Notes under the pieces: generated by a model
Database searches by the model: none
The model's input: the letters and a program-made list of their open reading frames with translations, nothing else
What the model was told of the DNA's origin: nothing
Source of the DNA: a filamentous cyanobacterium ESFC-1
GTDB taxonomy: Bacteria > Cyanobacteriota > Cyanobacteriia > Cyanobacteriales > Spirulinaceae
Direction of reading: 5' to 3'
Length of the DNA stretch: 56,507 nucleotides
Assembly (NCBI GenBank): GCA_000380225.1
Contig: KB904821.1
Span: 3,021,794 to 3,078,300, forward strand
Part shown: one piece after another, positions 26,338 to 35,693 of the stretch
Layout: the number at the start of each line of letters is the position of its first letter
Numbering within the stretch: the stretch's first letter is position 1
Program-made: the position numbers and the translations under genes

Positions 26338-26568
26338 ACGCCCACTGCCCAAAACACTGATTACTGAAAAAACTTAACCTAAAATAATAGATGCAACGAG
26401 ACAATACATCCTGAGAGACGTTAACATAAGTTAATACAAGTTAAATTTAAGAAAGTACATTGTCTGCCCCTCAGAGGCAACACCCCCCAAATTGGGAGAT
26501 TAAACTTTACACCCATGAAAACAAGCAAAGTTTTTCCCAACCCATTTAACGTTTAGGAGATCGAGCGC

Positions 26569-28416
26569 GTGAACAAAAACAAAAAATGGCGCAACGCCGG
26601 ACTTTACGCCTTACTGTTAATTGTCGTGATTGCTCTAGGAACTGCCTTCCTCGACAGTCCGCGAGAAAGCCGCACCACCTGGAAATATAGTCGCTTTATT
26701 AACGAAGTCGAAAGCGGTAGAGTCCAAGGCATTGTCAAACTGAGCGCTGACCGCAGCCAAGCCTTAGTCACTGCTCAAGATGGCACTCAAGTCGAAGTCA
26801 ACCTCCCCAACGACCCGCAACTGATCGACATTCTCACCGATAACAATGTCGATATTGCCGTCCTTCCCCCCAACAACGAAGGCGCATTATTGCGGACATT
26901 AAGCGGCTTATTCTTCCCGATTTTGCTGCTGGTGGGTTTATTCTTCTTGCTGCGTCGCGCCCAAAGTGGCCCGGGTTCGCAAGCGATGAACTTTGGTAAA
27001 TCCAAAGCCCGCGTCCAAATGGAACCCCAAACCCAAGTCACCTTCGGCGATGTGGCCGGGATTGAACAAGCCAAACTCGAACTCAACGAAGTTGTAGACT
27101 TCCTGAAAAATGCCGACCGCTTTACCGCCATTGGTGCGAAAATCCCTAAAGGCGTGTTACTCGTCGGCCCTCCGGGAACCGGTAAAACCCTTTTGGCTCG
27201 CGCTGTAGCCGGGGAAGCTGGCGTTCCTTTCTTCAGCATTTCCGGTTCAGAATTCGTCGAAATGTTCGTAGGTGTCGGTGCGTCTCGCGTCCGGGACTTG
27301 TTCGAGCAAGCCAAAACCAATGCGCCCTGTATTGTCTTTATTGATGAGATTGACGCAGTGGGTCGCAGTCGGGGTGCTGGCCTCGGTGGCGGTAACGACG
27401 AGCGCGAACAAACCCTCAACCAATTACTCACGGAAATGGATGGTTTTGAGGGCAACACCGGGATTATTATTATCGCGGCGACTAACCGTCCTGATGTATT
27501 AGACGCGGCTTTATTGCGTCCGGGTCGTTTCGACCGTCAAGTGGTGGTAGACCGCCCCGATTACGCCGGTCGTCGCGAAATCTTACAAGTTCACGCTCGC
27601 GGTAAAACTTTAGCCCGCGATGTGGATTTAGACAAAATTGCTCGTCGGACTCCGGGTTTCACTGGGGCAGATTTGTCCAACTTACTCAACGAAGCAGCAA
27701 TTTTAGCGGCTCGTCGTAATTTGACAGAAATCTCGATGGATGAAGTCAATGATGCCATCGATCGCGTCCTCGCTGGCCCTGAGAAGAAAGACCGGGTGAT
27801 GAGCGAGAAACGCAAGGAATTGGTGGCTTACCACGAAGCTGGCCACGCCTTGGTTGGTGCTTTGATGCCGGATTATGACCCGGTACAGAAAATCAGCATT
27901 ATTCCTCGCGGTCGCGCGGGCGGTTTGACTTGGTTCACCCCCAGCGAAGAGCGCATGGATTCGGGTTTGTATTCCCGCGCTTATTTACAAAACCAAATGG
28001 CGGTGGCTTTAGGCGGTCGCGTTGCTGAAGAATTGATCTTCGGGGAAGAAGAAGTGACCACTGGGGCTTCTAATGACCTGCAACAAGTGGCTCGCGTGGC
28101 TCGTCAAATGGTAACGCGTTTCGGTATGAGCGATCGCCTTGGCCCGGTGGCTTTAGGTCGTCAAAACGGCAATATGTTCATGGGTCGCGATATCGCTTCT
28201 GACCGAGATTTCTCTGATGAAACGGCTTCTGCGATTGACGAAGAAGTACGGAAACTGGTGGATCAAGCTTACGAGCGCACAGTGGAAGTGTTGAAAGGCA
28301 ATCGCCAGATTTTGGATAAATTAGCAGAAATGTTGGTCGAAGCTGAAACAGTAGACTCCGAGGAGTTACAAAACTTACTCGCTGAAAGTGATGTGAAAAT
28401 GGCCGCGATTGTGTAG
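26569..28416 (+). CDS. ftsH: ATP-dependent zinc metalloprotease FtsH
   Basis: A 615-aa membrane-anchored AAA+ protease that degrades damaged membrane proteins, including photodamaged photosystem II D1 in thylakoids. There are two membrane helices (about 10-28 and 110-128) around a lumenal/periplasmic segment. Walker A GPPGTGKT lies near 200, followed by [10 protein letters not shown] and the SRH segment [18 protein letters not shown]. The zinc site HEAGH is near 422. Translation starts at GTG 26569 with AGGAG 8 bp upstream. It matches the length of cyanobacterial FtsH2/FtsH3-type proteins; which paralogue it is cannot be decided by eye. Confidence 0.96.
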   Translation: MNKNKKWRNAGLYALLLIVVIALGTAFLDSPRESRTTWKYSRFINEVESGRVQGIVKLSADRSQALVTAQDGTQVEVNLPNDPQLIDILTDNNVDIAVLPPNNEGALLRTLSGLFFPILLLVGLFFLLRRAQSGPGSQAMNFGKSKARVQMEPQTQVTFGDVAGIEQAKLELNEVVDFLKNADRFTAIGAKIPKGVLLVGPPGTGKTLLARAVAGEAGVPFFSISGSEFVEMFVGVGASRVRDLFEQAKTNAPCIVFIDEIDAVGRSRGAGLGGGNDEREQTLNQLLTEMDGFEGNTGIIIIAATNRPDVLDAALLRPGRFDRQVVVDRPDYAGRREILQVHARGKTLARDVDLDKIARRTPGFTGADLSNLLNEAAILAARRNLTEISMDEVNDAIDRVLAGPEKKDRVMSEKRKELVAYHEAGHALVGALMPDYDPVQKISIIPRGRAGGLTWFTPSEERMDSGLYSRAYLQNQMAVALGGRVAEELIFGEEEVTTGASNDLQQVARVARQMVTRFGMSDRLGPVALGRQNGNMFMGRDIASDRDFSDETASAIDEEVRKLVDQAYERTVEVLKGNRQILDKLAEMLVEAETVDSEELQNLLAESDVKMAAIV

Positions 28417-28443
28417 CTTTTTGACATTTCTTTAATTGGGATT

Positions 28444-28477
28444 GAGGTGCGACCTGCGAGTTGCACCTCGCTTTTTT
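28444..28477 (+). terminator. Rho-independent terminator of ftsH
   Basis: Inverted repeat GAGGTGC / GCACCTC (12-nt loop) followed by GCTTTTTTAT, 27 bp after the ftsH stop. A textbook terminator. Confidence 0.88.
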
Positions 28478-28488
28478 ATGGGGGAAAC

Positions 28489-28618
28489 TGTGGAAAACTT
28501 GTGGAAAAGTTAGTAATTTGTTACCCCAGGGAATCCCATCTTTGCAATGAAGATGCAGAGAAAGAGTAGGGTGTGTTAATGATGCAGCCGAAGCGCGATC
28601 GCCCTTGAGTTTTCCACA
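28489..28618. promoter_or_regulatory. DnaA-box cluster, candidate oriC-associated region
   Basis: Three exact copies of the cyanobacterial-type DnaA box TTTTCCACA: reverse orientation at 28489-28497 and 28500-28508 (spaced 11 bp), and forward at 28610-28618. All lie in the ftsH-dnaA 3' gap. A fourth copy (reverse) is at 30373-30381 within def. The clustering beside dnaA is unlikely by chance and marks either oriC or a DnaA-titration site. No dnaN is in the window. Confidence 0.6.
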
Positions 28619-28627
28619 GACCCAAGA

Positions 28628-29998
28628 TTAAGGGCGATCGCGACTGGTTAAATTAATGCGATCGCTAATTTGCGTTAAAGTTTGCTTAATCTGATTGTCT
28701 TTTTGTTGCAGTTTGTCGATTTTTTCATAACTGTACATCACCGTTGTATGGTCTTTGCCGCCGAATTCTTCCCCAATGCGCGGTAAGCTTAAATCCGTAT
28801 GTTGCCGCATCAGATACATCCCCATCTGACGGGCAAAACTAATTTCCCGACGGCGGGAATGGCCTTTTAAATCCTCGACTGAAACCTTAAAAACTTCGGC
28901 CACAATACTGATAATAATCTCTGGGGTCGCCGTGACTTTTTCGACGGGAGGATTCAACATCGGTGCAATATTTTCTACGGTCATCGGCAATCCTGAAATG
29001 GAAATATAAGCCACAGTCCGAATTAACGCCCCTTCCAATTCCCGAATATTAGAAGTGTAATGGGTGGCAATATATTCGATCGCGTCTTTGGGTAGGCGGA
29101 TATTTTCATATTCGGCCTTCTTTTGTAAAATCGCCATGCGGGTCTCTAAATCGGGGGTTTGGATATCCGCAATCAACCCCATCGAAAACCGCGAACACAG
29201 GCGATCCTGCAACCGGGGGATTTGATTGGGGGGACGGTCTGCGGCCAAAACCACTTGCTTGCCCACTTCATGGAGGGTATTAAAGGTAAAAAAGAACTCC
29301 TCTTGGGTGTATTCCTTGCCTTCGATGAATTGAATATCATCTACTAATAAAATATCGGCGGCTCGGTAGCGATCGCGAAAACTCTGCAAACTATCCTTGC
29401 GAATCGCCGTAATTAAATCATTGGTAAACTTTTCCGTGGACACATAAAACACCTTGGAATTCGGGTCAATTTCCAAGCGATAATGCCCAATCGCCTGCAT
29501 CAAATGGGTTTTTCCCAAACCCACCCCCCCACACAAAAACAACGGGTTAAACTCCCGTCCGGGGGACTCCGCCACCGCCAAAGCCGCCGCGTGAGCCATG
29601 CGATTCGTCGGCCCCACCACAAACCGCGAAAATACATATTTCGGGTTAAATTCCGCCGCAGACGACCGGGTATTGCCCGACGATTCCACCGGATAACTAT
29701 TCAGGGGTAGCGACCAAGAATCATCGGCATTTTGAAACGAGGCAATAGTATCCCCTTGAGTCGCCGTCAGATGAATTTCTAACGGTTGACCGACGATCTC
29801 CTCGACCACTTCCGCAATAATGGGAATATAGTGCTTTTGTAGCCAGTTTCGCGCAAAAGGATTGGGCGCACAAATCCGCAAATAGCGATCGGTCAACTCC
29901 TGGGCCGTCGCCGTGGCAATCCACGTTTCAAACGTCGGTTGACTCAGTTTTAATTTTAAGCGTTCGAGAACTTGAGTCCAGAGTTGAGTTAAGGTCAT
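28628..29998 (-). CDS. dnaA: Chromosomal replication initiator DnaA
   Basis: A 456-aa AAA+ initiator that binds TTATCCACA-like boxes and melts the origin. Domain I ([20 protein letters not shown]) is at the N terminus, domain III contains Walker [10 protein letters not shown] (about 157-165) and Walker B LLVDDIQF, and domain IV carries the DNA-binding signature [15 protein letters not shown]. The length is typical. It is divergent from def, with a 300-bp gap that holds a repeat element (30006-30219). Some cyanobacteria tolerate loss of dnaA; this copy has no sign of decay. Confidence 0.97.
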   Translation of the reverse strand: MTLTQLWTQVLERLKLKLSQPTFETWIATATAQELTDRYLRICAPNPFARNWLQKHYIPIIAEVVEEIVGQPLEIHLTATQGDTIASFQNADDSWSLPLNSYPVESSGNTRSSAAEFNPKYVFSRFVVGPTNRMAHAAALAVAESPGREFNPLFLCGGVGLGKTHLMQAIGHYRLEIDPNSKVFYVSTEKFTNDLITAIRKDSLQSFRDRYRAADILLVDDIQFIEGKEYTQEEFFFTFNTLHEVGKQVVLAADRPPNQIPRLQDRLCSRFSMGLIADIQTPDLETRMAILQKKAEYENIRLPKDAIEYIATHYTSNIRELEGALIRTVAYISISGLPMTVENIAPMLNPPVEKVTATPEIIISIVAEVFKVSVEDLKGHSRRREISFARQMGMYLMRQHTDLSLPRIGEEFGGKDHTTVMYSYEKIDKLQQKDNQIKQTLTQISDRINLTSRDRP

Positions 29999-30005
29999 GG
30001 CGAAT

Positions 30006-30219
30006 CAGTTATCAGCGATTAAGGGGCTCCTCGGCAATCGGCTCCTCGGCAATCGGGGGGGAGGTGGGATTTTGCCCCAGAAAGGGGGTCAGAAACTTCT
30101 TGCTGTAGGGCAGACTCTAGAAAAGGCTCAACGCTAGATTAGATAAGCGTTACAGCCTCAAAAAGTAAAATTAAATTTCACCGAGAGTCATCAGGGTTTT
30201 AGGCAGTGGGCAGTAGGGA
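30006..30219. repeat. ~200-bp structured intergenic element, copy A
   Basis: Clearly homologous by eye to 34859-35062, same orientation, upstream of dnaA. It opens with GGCAATCGG-type units, then contains the shared block GTCAGAAACTTCTTGCT and a hairpin at 30125-30157 (outer GGCT/AGCC, inner AACGCT/AGCGTT). On the minus strand the hairpin is followed by TTTTCT, like an attenuator 130 bp ahead of dnaA. The last ~80 bp before def carry GTGGGAGG and ACCAATAA-type heptamers. Confidence 0.8.
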
Positions 30220-30298
30220 GAGGGGGGAAAGTGGGAGGAGTGGGAGGAAATGACCAATAACCAATAACCAATGACCAAGGACAAACAACAAAGGACAA

Positions 30299-30829
30299 AT
30301 GACCAAAGACAAAGGACAAACATTAAAAGTCATCCAAATCGGTAACTCTATTTTGCGACAGACTGCTCAACCTGTGGAAAATTTCGCGGCTGCCTCTCTA
30401 CAGCAGTTGATTGACGACTTGATCGATACTGCGATCGCGTCTCATGGGGTGGGGATAGCTGCCCCGCAAGTGGCTCAATCCTACCGCTTATTTATTGTGT
30501 CATCTCATCCCAATCCACGATACCCTGACGCGCCGCTAATGCCCCCTACGCCGATGCTAAATCCCGAAATTCTCTCCCATAGCCAAACCATCGTAGAAGG
30601 CTCAGAAGGCTGCCTTAGTGTGCCAGGGAAACGGGGTTTAGTGCCGAGATATCAAGAGATTGAAGTGGCATATCGCGATCGCGACGGCAACTTACACCGT
30701 CAAGTCTTTACTGATTTTATCGCCCGAATTATTCAACACGAACTCGATCATCTTAACGGGATTTTGTTTTGCGATCGCGTAGCGCCGCTTGGCGATCGCG
30801 CCGTAGAATTCAAAGATAGTCAGAACTAG
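30299..30829 (+). CDS. def: Peptide deformylase
   Basis: A 176-aa metalloenzyme removing the formyl group from nascent N-terminal methionine. All three motifs are intact: GVGIAAPQV, EGCLSVPG (metal Cys) and QHELDHLNG (HEXXH plus conserved Asp). The first residues, MTKDKGQ, are encoded by ATGACCAAAGACAAAGGACA, which is part of the degenerate heptamer array upstream. The homologous protein begins at about LKVIQIGNSILRQ. No better start codon exists nearby, so the cell apparently uses an ATG provided by the repeat. It is divergent from dnaA. Confidence 0.93.
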   Translation: MTKDKGQTLKVIQIGNSILRQTAQPVENFAAASLQQLIDDLIDTAIASHGVGIAAPQVAQSYRLFIVSSHPNPRYPDAPLMPPTPMLNPEILSHSQTIVEGSEGCLSVPGKRGLVPRYQEIEVAYRDRDGNLHRQVFTDFIARIIQHELDHLNGILFCDRVAPLGDRAVEFKDSQN

Positions 30830-30879
30830 AGGGCGCGATCGTTATACTAAAAAGCAGCAACCCCCATCGGGTAAATAAC

Positions 30880-31611
30880 ATGGTTAATCCTCTCTCTCCT
30901 GCCACCGATACAGAGATTGTTTATCCTGACAGCGACGGACAACATAAAGCCGACAATACCAAACAATTTCGCTGGATCGTCACTATTAAAGAAAACCTCG
31001 AAATCTGGTTTGCTTCCCGCGAGGATGTCTTCGTTGCTGGCGATTTCCTCTGGTATCCCGTCGAAGGCAACAACAAAATCCGCCAAGCCCCCGATGCCAT
31101 GGTGGTTTTCGGTCGTCCTAAAGGAGATAGGGGGTCTTATAAACAATGGCAAGAAGACAATATTGCGCCGCAAGTCGTTTTTGAAATCCTCTCTCCTAAA
31201 AACTGGATGAAAAGAATGGCCGAAAAACTCCTCTTTTATCAACGCTACGGCGTGGAGGAGTATTATGTTTACGACCCAGACGACAACGAGTTAATCGGTT
31301 TTCTGCGGTCTGGGGATTGGTTAGAGCCAATTCCGGTAATATCAGGATGGGTTAGTCCCCGTCTCGAAATTCGCTTTGAACCCCTCGAAAATACCCTGGA
31401 AATCTATCGTCCCGACGGGCGACGCTTCCTGACCCCTGTAGAGTTGGATCGCTTGCGAGAGGCTGAATTTCAACGGGCTGAACAAGAGCGTCAAAGAGCC
31501 GAACAAGAGCGTCAAAGGGCAGATGAGGCGATACAACAACTCGAAGCAGAACGAGAGCGATATCAAGCCCTCCTCGCTCAACTCCGCCAACAAGGAATCG
31601 ACCCGGAATAA
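30880..31611 (+). CDS. Uma2 family protein with C-terminal coiled coil
   Basis: A 243-aa member of Uma2 (DUF820). Visible nuclease-core residues are Asp in APDAMVVFG, Glu in VVFEILSP and Lys in MAEKLLFYQRYGVEEYYVYD. Unlike the other three copies it ends in a long charged heptad stretch (about 180-243: REAEFQRAEQERQRAEQERQ and on), predicting a coiled coil for oligomerisation; the RAEQERQ unit is itself tandemly repeated. Its stop is 18 bp from the stop of the convergent actin gene. The function is unproven. Confidence 0.88.
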   Translation: MVNPLSPATDTEIVYPDSDGQHKADNTKQFRWIVTIKENLEIWFASREDVFVAGDFLWYPVEGNNKIRQAPDAMVVFGRPKGDRGSYKQWQEDNIAPQVVFEILSPKNWMKRMAEKLLFYQRYGVEEYYVYDPDDNELIGFLRSGDWLEPIPVISGWVSPRLEIRFEPLENTLEIYRPDGRRFLTPVELDRLREAEFQRAEQERQRAEQERQRADEAIQQLEAERERYQALLAQLRQQGIDPE

Positions 31612-31629
31612 TAATCTATTTTGGGGTTT

Positions 31630-32427
31630 TTATGACATGCACTTACGATGAACCAAAGTCGCCCCATACTGAGTATATTCCTGCTTGGTCATCCAGGTTC
31701 CATAGTCATCGAGGAGAGGTGCGAATTTATCTCCGCCGCGCCAAGCGCCATTTTCTGGCTCAGTTATTTCAGAAACATTTGCTGTATAGACTGGTAGTGC
31801 CAGCTTTACAACCTCATTTTTAAGTTTCGCCGCAAGTTCTGGAAAAATAGAACCAGTCAGGATAATGTTTTGAAATAAGTCCGAACGCAGCTCTAAATCA
31901 CACTGATTAATAGACCTAAAAATCATATCGCTGATTTTTTGAATTTCCCGATCGCTAAGATTGTTTTCATCAAATGAGGAATGAATAATCCCATTAGAGT
32001 AAGCATATCCTTGATAAGAAGGTACAACGATAACAAAACGGCTATTCTTACTAAAATACACCGTTGTTCCAGTCGTTTTCCCGGCATCGTAAAGGGCGAG
32101 TATTTCACCCATTATCATGTATAGTTTGGTGACATTGAATGTCTCAAAGAAAATTTGCGTCATTTTTTCCCGATTGAGTTTCGGGTTGAGGGGAGGTTCG
32201 GTGATGAGTATGGGATGCTGAGAGGGGTCGATCCCAAGTTGTTTAAAGGTATGAGACAAAACCGCCGTCATGCTGTCCCAGTTCGTTACAACACCATCAA
32301 AGCCCATCGGAGGATTGGATACAACAGAATCAGTCTGGAAAATAACAGTTGGGGTGTCGCCGCTTGATAATCCGGCCCTTGTATAATCCGGCTTACTATC
32401 AATTACAATCGGTGAGTTTGTCGTCAT
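31630..32427 (-). CDS. Miniaturised eukaryotic-type actin homologue
   Basis: A 265-aa protein, against 375 in actin. Segments match eukaryotic actin closely: GVVTNWDSM (45-53), HPILITEPP and LNPKLNREKMTQIFFETFN (71-98), LYDAGKTTG (112-120), CDLELRSDLFQN (176-187) and KQEYTQYGATLVHRKC (248-263). By manual alignment, actin residues of roughly 32-68 (subdomain 2, DNase-binding loop) are reduced to a few residues and about 185-272 (subdomain 4) are missing, leaving subdomains 1 and 3. Asp10 matches catalytic Asp11, but the second phosphate loop DSGDG (154-158) has become YFSKN (124-128) and Gln137 is Gly107, so ATP binding is doubtful. AGGAA precedes ATG 32427. This is unlike MreB or ParM and implies transfer from a eukaryote. 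Confidence 0.85.
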   Translation of the reverse strand: MTTNSPIVIDSKPDYTRAGLSSGDTPTVIFQTDSVVSNPPMGFDGVVTNWDSMTAVLSHTFKQLGIDPSQHPILITEPPLNPKLNREKMTQIFFETFNVTKLYMIMGEILALYDAGKTTGTTVYFSKNSRFVIVVPSYQGYAYSNGIIHSSFDENNLSDREIQKISDMIFRSINQCDLELRSDLFQNIILTGSIFPELAAKLKNEVVKLALPVYTANVSEITEPENGAWRGGDKFAPLLDDYGTWMTKQEYTQYGATLVHRKCMS

Positions 32428-32617
32428 TATTTCCTGTTTTGATTTATATTTTGTTGTTTTTTAGTATTTTTCGCTATTCAATTGCGATTTCCTCAATATA
32501 ACAGTCAAAAAAGAAGAATAGTTGAAAAAAAATGATTCGCTTCAATTAACTTTACAAAAATTATTGTCCTATCCAATCTGCTCAATAATTAGGATTAAGC
32601 TCGAAAATACGCCGCAA

Positions 32618-34801
32618 TTACCCGACGCGATTGAGTTGTTGCTCGATGTCGGGGTTGTAGAGGCGTAGATAGTTCCAATAGTTGCCAAAGACGGACTCGA
32701 CGTAACCCTTGGTTTCGGGGAAGGGGATTTGTTCGACGAAGATATCCGGGTCGTTTAAGCCAAATTCCCGCAGCCACCTGGCTACACTACCGGGGCCAGC
32801 ATTGTAACTGGCGATCGCGAGCAGGGAGTTATTGTTATATTCGCGATGGGTAAAGTCGAGATACCACGTCCCAAAACGCACGTTGTCTTCGGGATTGGTG
32901 AGGGAATAGTCGGTAACATCGTTTTCCTCGGCAATTTCTTCCCCTGTGGCGGGCATAACTTGCATTAAACCGACGGCCCCCACCGGAGAGCGAATTTCTT
33001 TCTCAAAGCGCGATTCTTGGCGAATCAGAGAGACGACGAGAAGGGGGTTGAGTTCCCGTTGTGCTGCCCAGTCGAGGATCAGGTCTTGGTAGGGGAAGGG
33101 GAAAAGGGCGTGCCAGTATTTGGCGGTTTCTCGGAGTTCTTGCCAGTTTTCTTGTTCAGTGGGGCTGTCTCGTTGGGTGAGTTCCCAAACTTGACCGATG
33201 CCTTCGAGATACTGCTGTTGGGTGAGGGTGAGGAGGGCGGCGGTGAATTGTTCATCGACGCTGAGTTCGGCTTGGCTGGCAGTTTCGGCTTCCCACAGTT
33301 CTAAAGCGTCTTGGTCTTGGCCGAGTTGATAGAGTTCTTGAAAAGTATCCGATCCGGCGGGGGGTTGCGATCGCGTTTCGGGAACAGCCACTTCTGGACG
33401 CAGATCGCGGACGGTATCAAAATCCCCGACATCCCAACCTAATAATACTGCCGATCGCCAAGCGTAATAAGACTCTGGATAGTTGCTTAAAACGTATTCA
33501 AAGGCAGCATTGGCATCTTCAGACCGATTGAGTTGTTTGGCCCATTTACCCACCCAAAACGCGGCTTTGGGGGCGAGGGAACTGTCGGGGTTTTGCATGG
33601 CGATGGGATAAGCCCATTTCCAGGCTTGGGCCAAGTTGCCTTGGTTGGCGAGGCGTTGGGCGGTTTGCCAGCGATATTTCGAGGTTTCGTCGGAGTCGCC
33701 GTAGTTGTCGAGGAGGGATTGACGGGCTTGGGCGGCGGCTTGACCATTGCCTTGTTGCTGGTAGATTTCGGCTTGGCGGACGAGGGCTTCCGGGGCGCGA
33801 TCGCGAAATCTCTCGATCACAATTCCTAAGCGAATTAGGGCATCGGTGGGATTGGAAAGGGTAGCCAGATGCAGCAAGCCTTGGGCGTTTTCAGGGACTT
33901 CGGGAAAGGCAGAATTAAGGGTGCGATAGGCTTCGATTGCGCCAGTGTTGTTGCCTGATATCTGTTTCCCCCTGGCCACGCGATAGAGGTTTTCGGGGGT
34001 GTTGGTGGCTTTTTCGTAGAGGCTGGCGGCTTGGCCGTATTCGCCGTCTGCCCAATAGGTATCCGCGATCGCGCCCCAATCTTCGGCGGTGAGTTCTTCT
34101 TCGTGGTATTCTTGCAGGCGATCGCGCACATCGGTAATGCGTTCATGATTCGGGGCGTTTCTCAGGAGATACAACCATAATTCGGGCTGATTGGGGTCAG
34201 AATCCAGGCGATCGAAGGCGATTTGATGAGCAACCGGGAGATCGGGATAGTTGGTGAGGGCTTGGTCGAGATATTCGTCTTGTTCTTGCCCTAATTGGTA
34301 TAATGCAGTGGCGGCGGCGGGACTGTCGGGATATTCCGTGACGATTTGCTCTAAAACTTCTCGCGATCGCGTGATTTCGTTGGTCAGTTCGTAAGCCCTA
34401 GCCCGTTTCAGTAAAATTTGCGGCGCGATGACGGGATATTCATACTCCAAGCCTTCTAAGAGCAGAATGGCCTTGCCCCCTTCAAATTCCGCGATCCAGT
34501 CATTGGCTAAGACGTAGCGGGCGCGATTGCGGTCATAAGACCTCGGCCCCTCGGCAATTTCTTGGAGTTGCCCTCGTCGCGCTTCTGGGGACATTTGGGC
34601 CAGTTTCAATACCTGGGATCGCTCATCGTTATTGGGTTTTTGGATCGCAGACGGCGTGGGTAAAAATGGATTTGCCCAGCGATCGAGCAAGCCACGATCG
34701 TAAGCTAGATATACGCTTGCGCCTAATACGGCGGCGATCGTCGCCCCTGACGTAAGCCACAAAACGGTTTGAATGGTGCGTCCCTTTTGCATGACTGTCA
34801 T
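32618..34801 (-). CDS. Slt-type soluble/periplasmic lytic transglycosylase
   Basis: A 727-aa murein-cleaving enzyme. An N-terminal membrane anchor or signal (LWLTSGATIAAVLGASVYLA, about 13-32) is followed by ~500 residues of TPR-like helical repeats and a C-terminal goose-type lysozyme/SLT domain. Catalytic Glu is about residue 596 in RQESRFEKEI, then SPVGAVGLMQVMPATG and SYNAGPGSVARWLRE. It resembles E. coli Slt70 in plan and length. It likely cleaves peptidoglycan glycan strands with formation of 1,6-anhydro ends. It is divergent from trkA, with element copy B upstream, in the same relation that copy A has to dnaA. Confidence 0.92.
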   Translation of the reverse strand: MTVMQKGRTIQTVLWLTSGATIAAVLGASVYLAYDRGLLDRWANPFLPTPSAIQKPNNDERSQVLKLAQMSPEARRGQLQEIAEGPRSYDRNRARYVLANDWIAEFEGGKAILLLEGLEYEYPVIAPQILLKRARAYELTNEITRSREVLEQIVTEYPDSPAAATALYQLGQEQDEYLDQALTNYPDLPVAHQIAFDRLDSDPNQPELWLYLLRNAPNHERITDVRDRLQEYHEEELTAEDWGAIADTYWADGEYGQAASLYEKATNTPENLYRVARGKQISGNNTGAIEAYRTLNSAFPEVPENAQGLLHLATLSNPTDALIRLGIVIERFRDRAPEALVRQAEIYQQQGNGQAAAQARQSLLDNYGDSDETSKYRWQTAQRLANQGNLAQAWKWAYPIAMQNPDSSLAPKAAFWVGKWAKQLNRSEDANAAFEYVLSNYPESYYAWRSAVLLGWDVGDFDTVRDLRPEVAVPETRSQPPAGSDTFQELYQLGQDQDALELWEAETASQAELSVDEQFTAALLTLTQQQYLEGIGQVWELTQRDSPTEQENWQELRETAKYWHALFPFPYQDLILDWAAQRELNPLLVVSLIRQESRFEKEIRSPVGAVGLMQVMPATGEEIAEENDVTDYSLTNPEDNVRFGTWYLDFTHREYNNNSLLAIASYNAGPGSVARWLREFGLNDPDIFVEQIPFPETKGYVESVFGNYWNYLRLYNPDIEQQLNRVG

Positions 34802-34858
34802 TTTTCTTTGCCAATAGTTGACATCATAGCTTTCCTTGGGGCATTGGGGATCGTTATT

Positions 34859-35062
34859 CAGTCATCAGCGATTAAGGGGCAATCGGCAATCGGCAATCGG
34901 CAGTCGGGAGGGGAGTGCAATTCTACCCCAGAAAGGAAGTCAGAAACTTCTTGCTAGAGGGCAGACTCTATAAAAAGGCTAAAAGCTAGACTATACTAAG
35001 CTTTCAGCCGAGAAAAAGTAAATTAAGTTTCAAAGAGAGTTATCGGTGTTTTGGAGCAGTGG
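34859..35062. repeat. ~200-bp structured intergenic element, copy B
   Basis: Homologue of 30006-30219. Shared blocks include GTCATCAGCGATTAAGGGG-type start, CCCAGAAAGG, GTCAGAAACTTCTTGCT, GGGCAGACTCTA and GAGCAGTGGG. The hairpin is at 34977-35009 (outer GGCT/AGCC, inner AAAGCT/AGCTTT). Further right, 35069-35086 is a TAGGGGCG-type repeat and 35130-35200 holds AACAAAGGACAAATGAC-type heptamers. The gap (34802-35291) contains no gene that I can support. Confidence 0.8.
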
Positions 35063-35291
35063 GCTTGTAGGGGCGCTCTTTTCCCCGTCCAAGAGAGGGA
35101 AGAAATTACCAATTTAGGGATTTTGACAAACAACCAATAACAAAGGACAAAGAACAAATGACAAAGAACAAATGACAAATGACAAAGGACAAAGAACTAA
35201 CCAGATACGTCTCTCGATAGGTGCGATCGCGAGATAGAATCTGATAACGTAAGAACTTGAATGAATTAGCAAGCAGGCGAAACAATCCGAA

Positions 35292-35693
35292 ATGTATATT
35301 ATTGTCGTCGGTGCTGGCTTAATTGGCTGTAGTTTTGTGGGATTAGCCCTCAAAGAAAACCATGAGGTCACGGCGATTGAGCAAAACGAAGAAAAGGCGC
35401 GATCGCTCTTGCAAAAGTACAATATTAAGGTATTAAATGCCGATATTGCCGAAGGAGATATTCTCGAAGAAGCTCAGATCGAGCGAGCCGATATGATTGT
35501 AGCGGCAACGAGTGATGATTCGGTGAATTTAATGGCGATGTTTTTAGGGAAAGAGCAAGGGGTGAAAAATTTAATTACTCTGATCAACAATCGTCAACAT
35601 CAAACCATGTTTGAACGCTTGGGAGTCAAAGTGGTAGTGAGTCCTGAAAATATTATCGCGCAACGGCTGTATGACTTTATCGATCGGGCATGA
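35292..35693 (+). CDS. Potassium channel/transport regulator, TrkA-N (RCK) domain
   Basis: A 133-aa single RCK-N (Rossmann) domain. It begins MYIIVVGAGLIGCSFVGLAL, with the NAD-binding glycine motif, then acidic ligand Glu in VTAIEQNEEKA and DMIVAATSDDSVNLMAM. It lacks the C-terminal TrkA-C domain and so resembles a minimal KtrA. It forms the cytoplasmic gating ring that binds ATP/ADP or NAD(H) and regulates the potassium translocator. The stop codon overlaps the start of the trkH-like gene (ATGA), so the two are co-translated. Confidence 0.88.
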   Translation: MYIIVVGAGLIGCSFVGLALKENHEVTAIEQNEEKARSLLQKYNIKVLNADIAEGDILEEAQIERADMIVAATSDDSVNLMAMFLGKEQGVKNLITLINNRQHQTMFERLGVKVVVSPENIIAQRLYDFIDRA

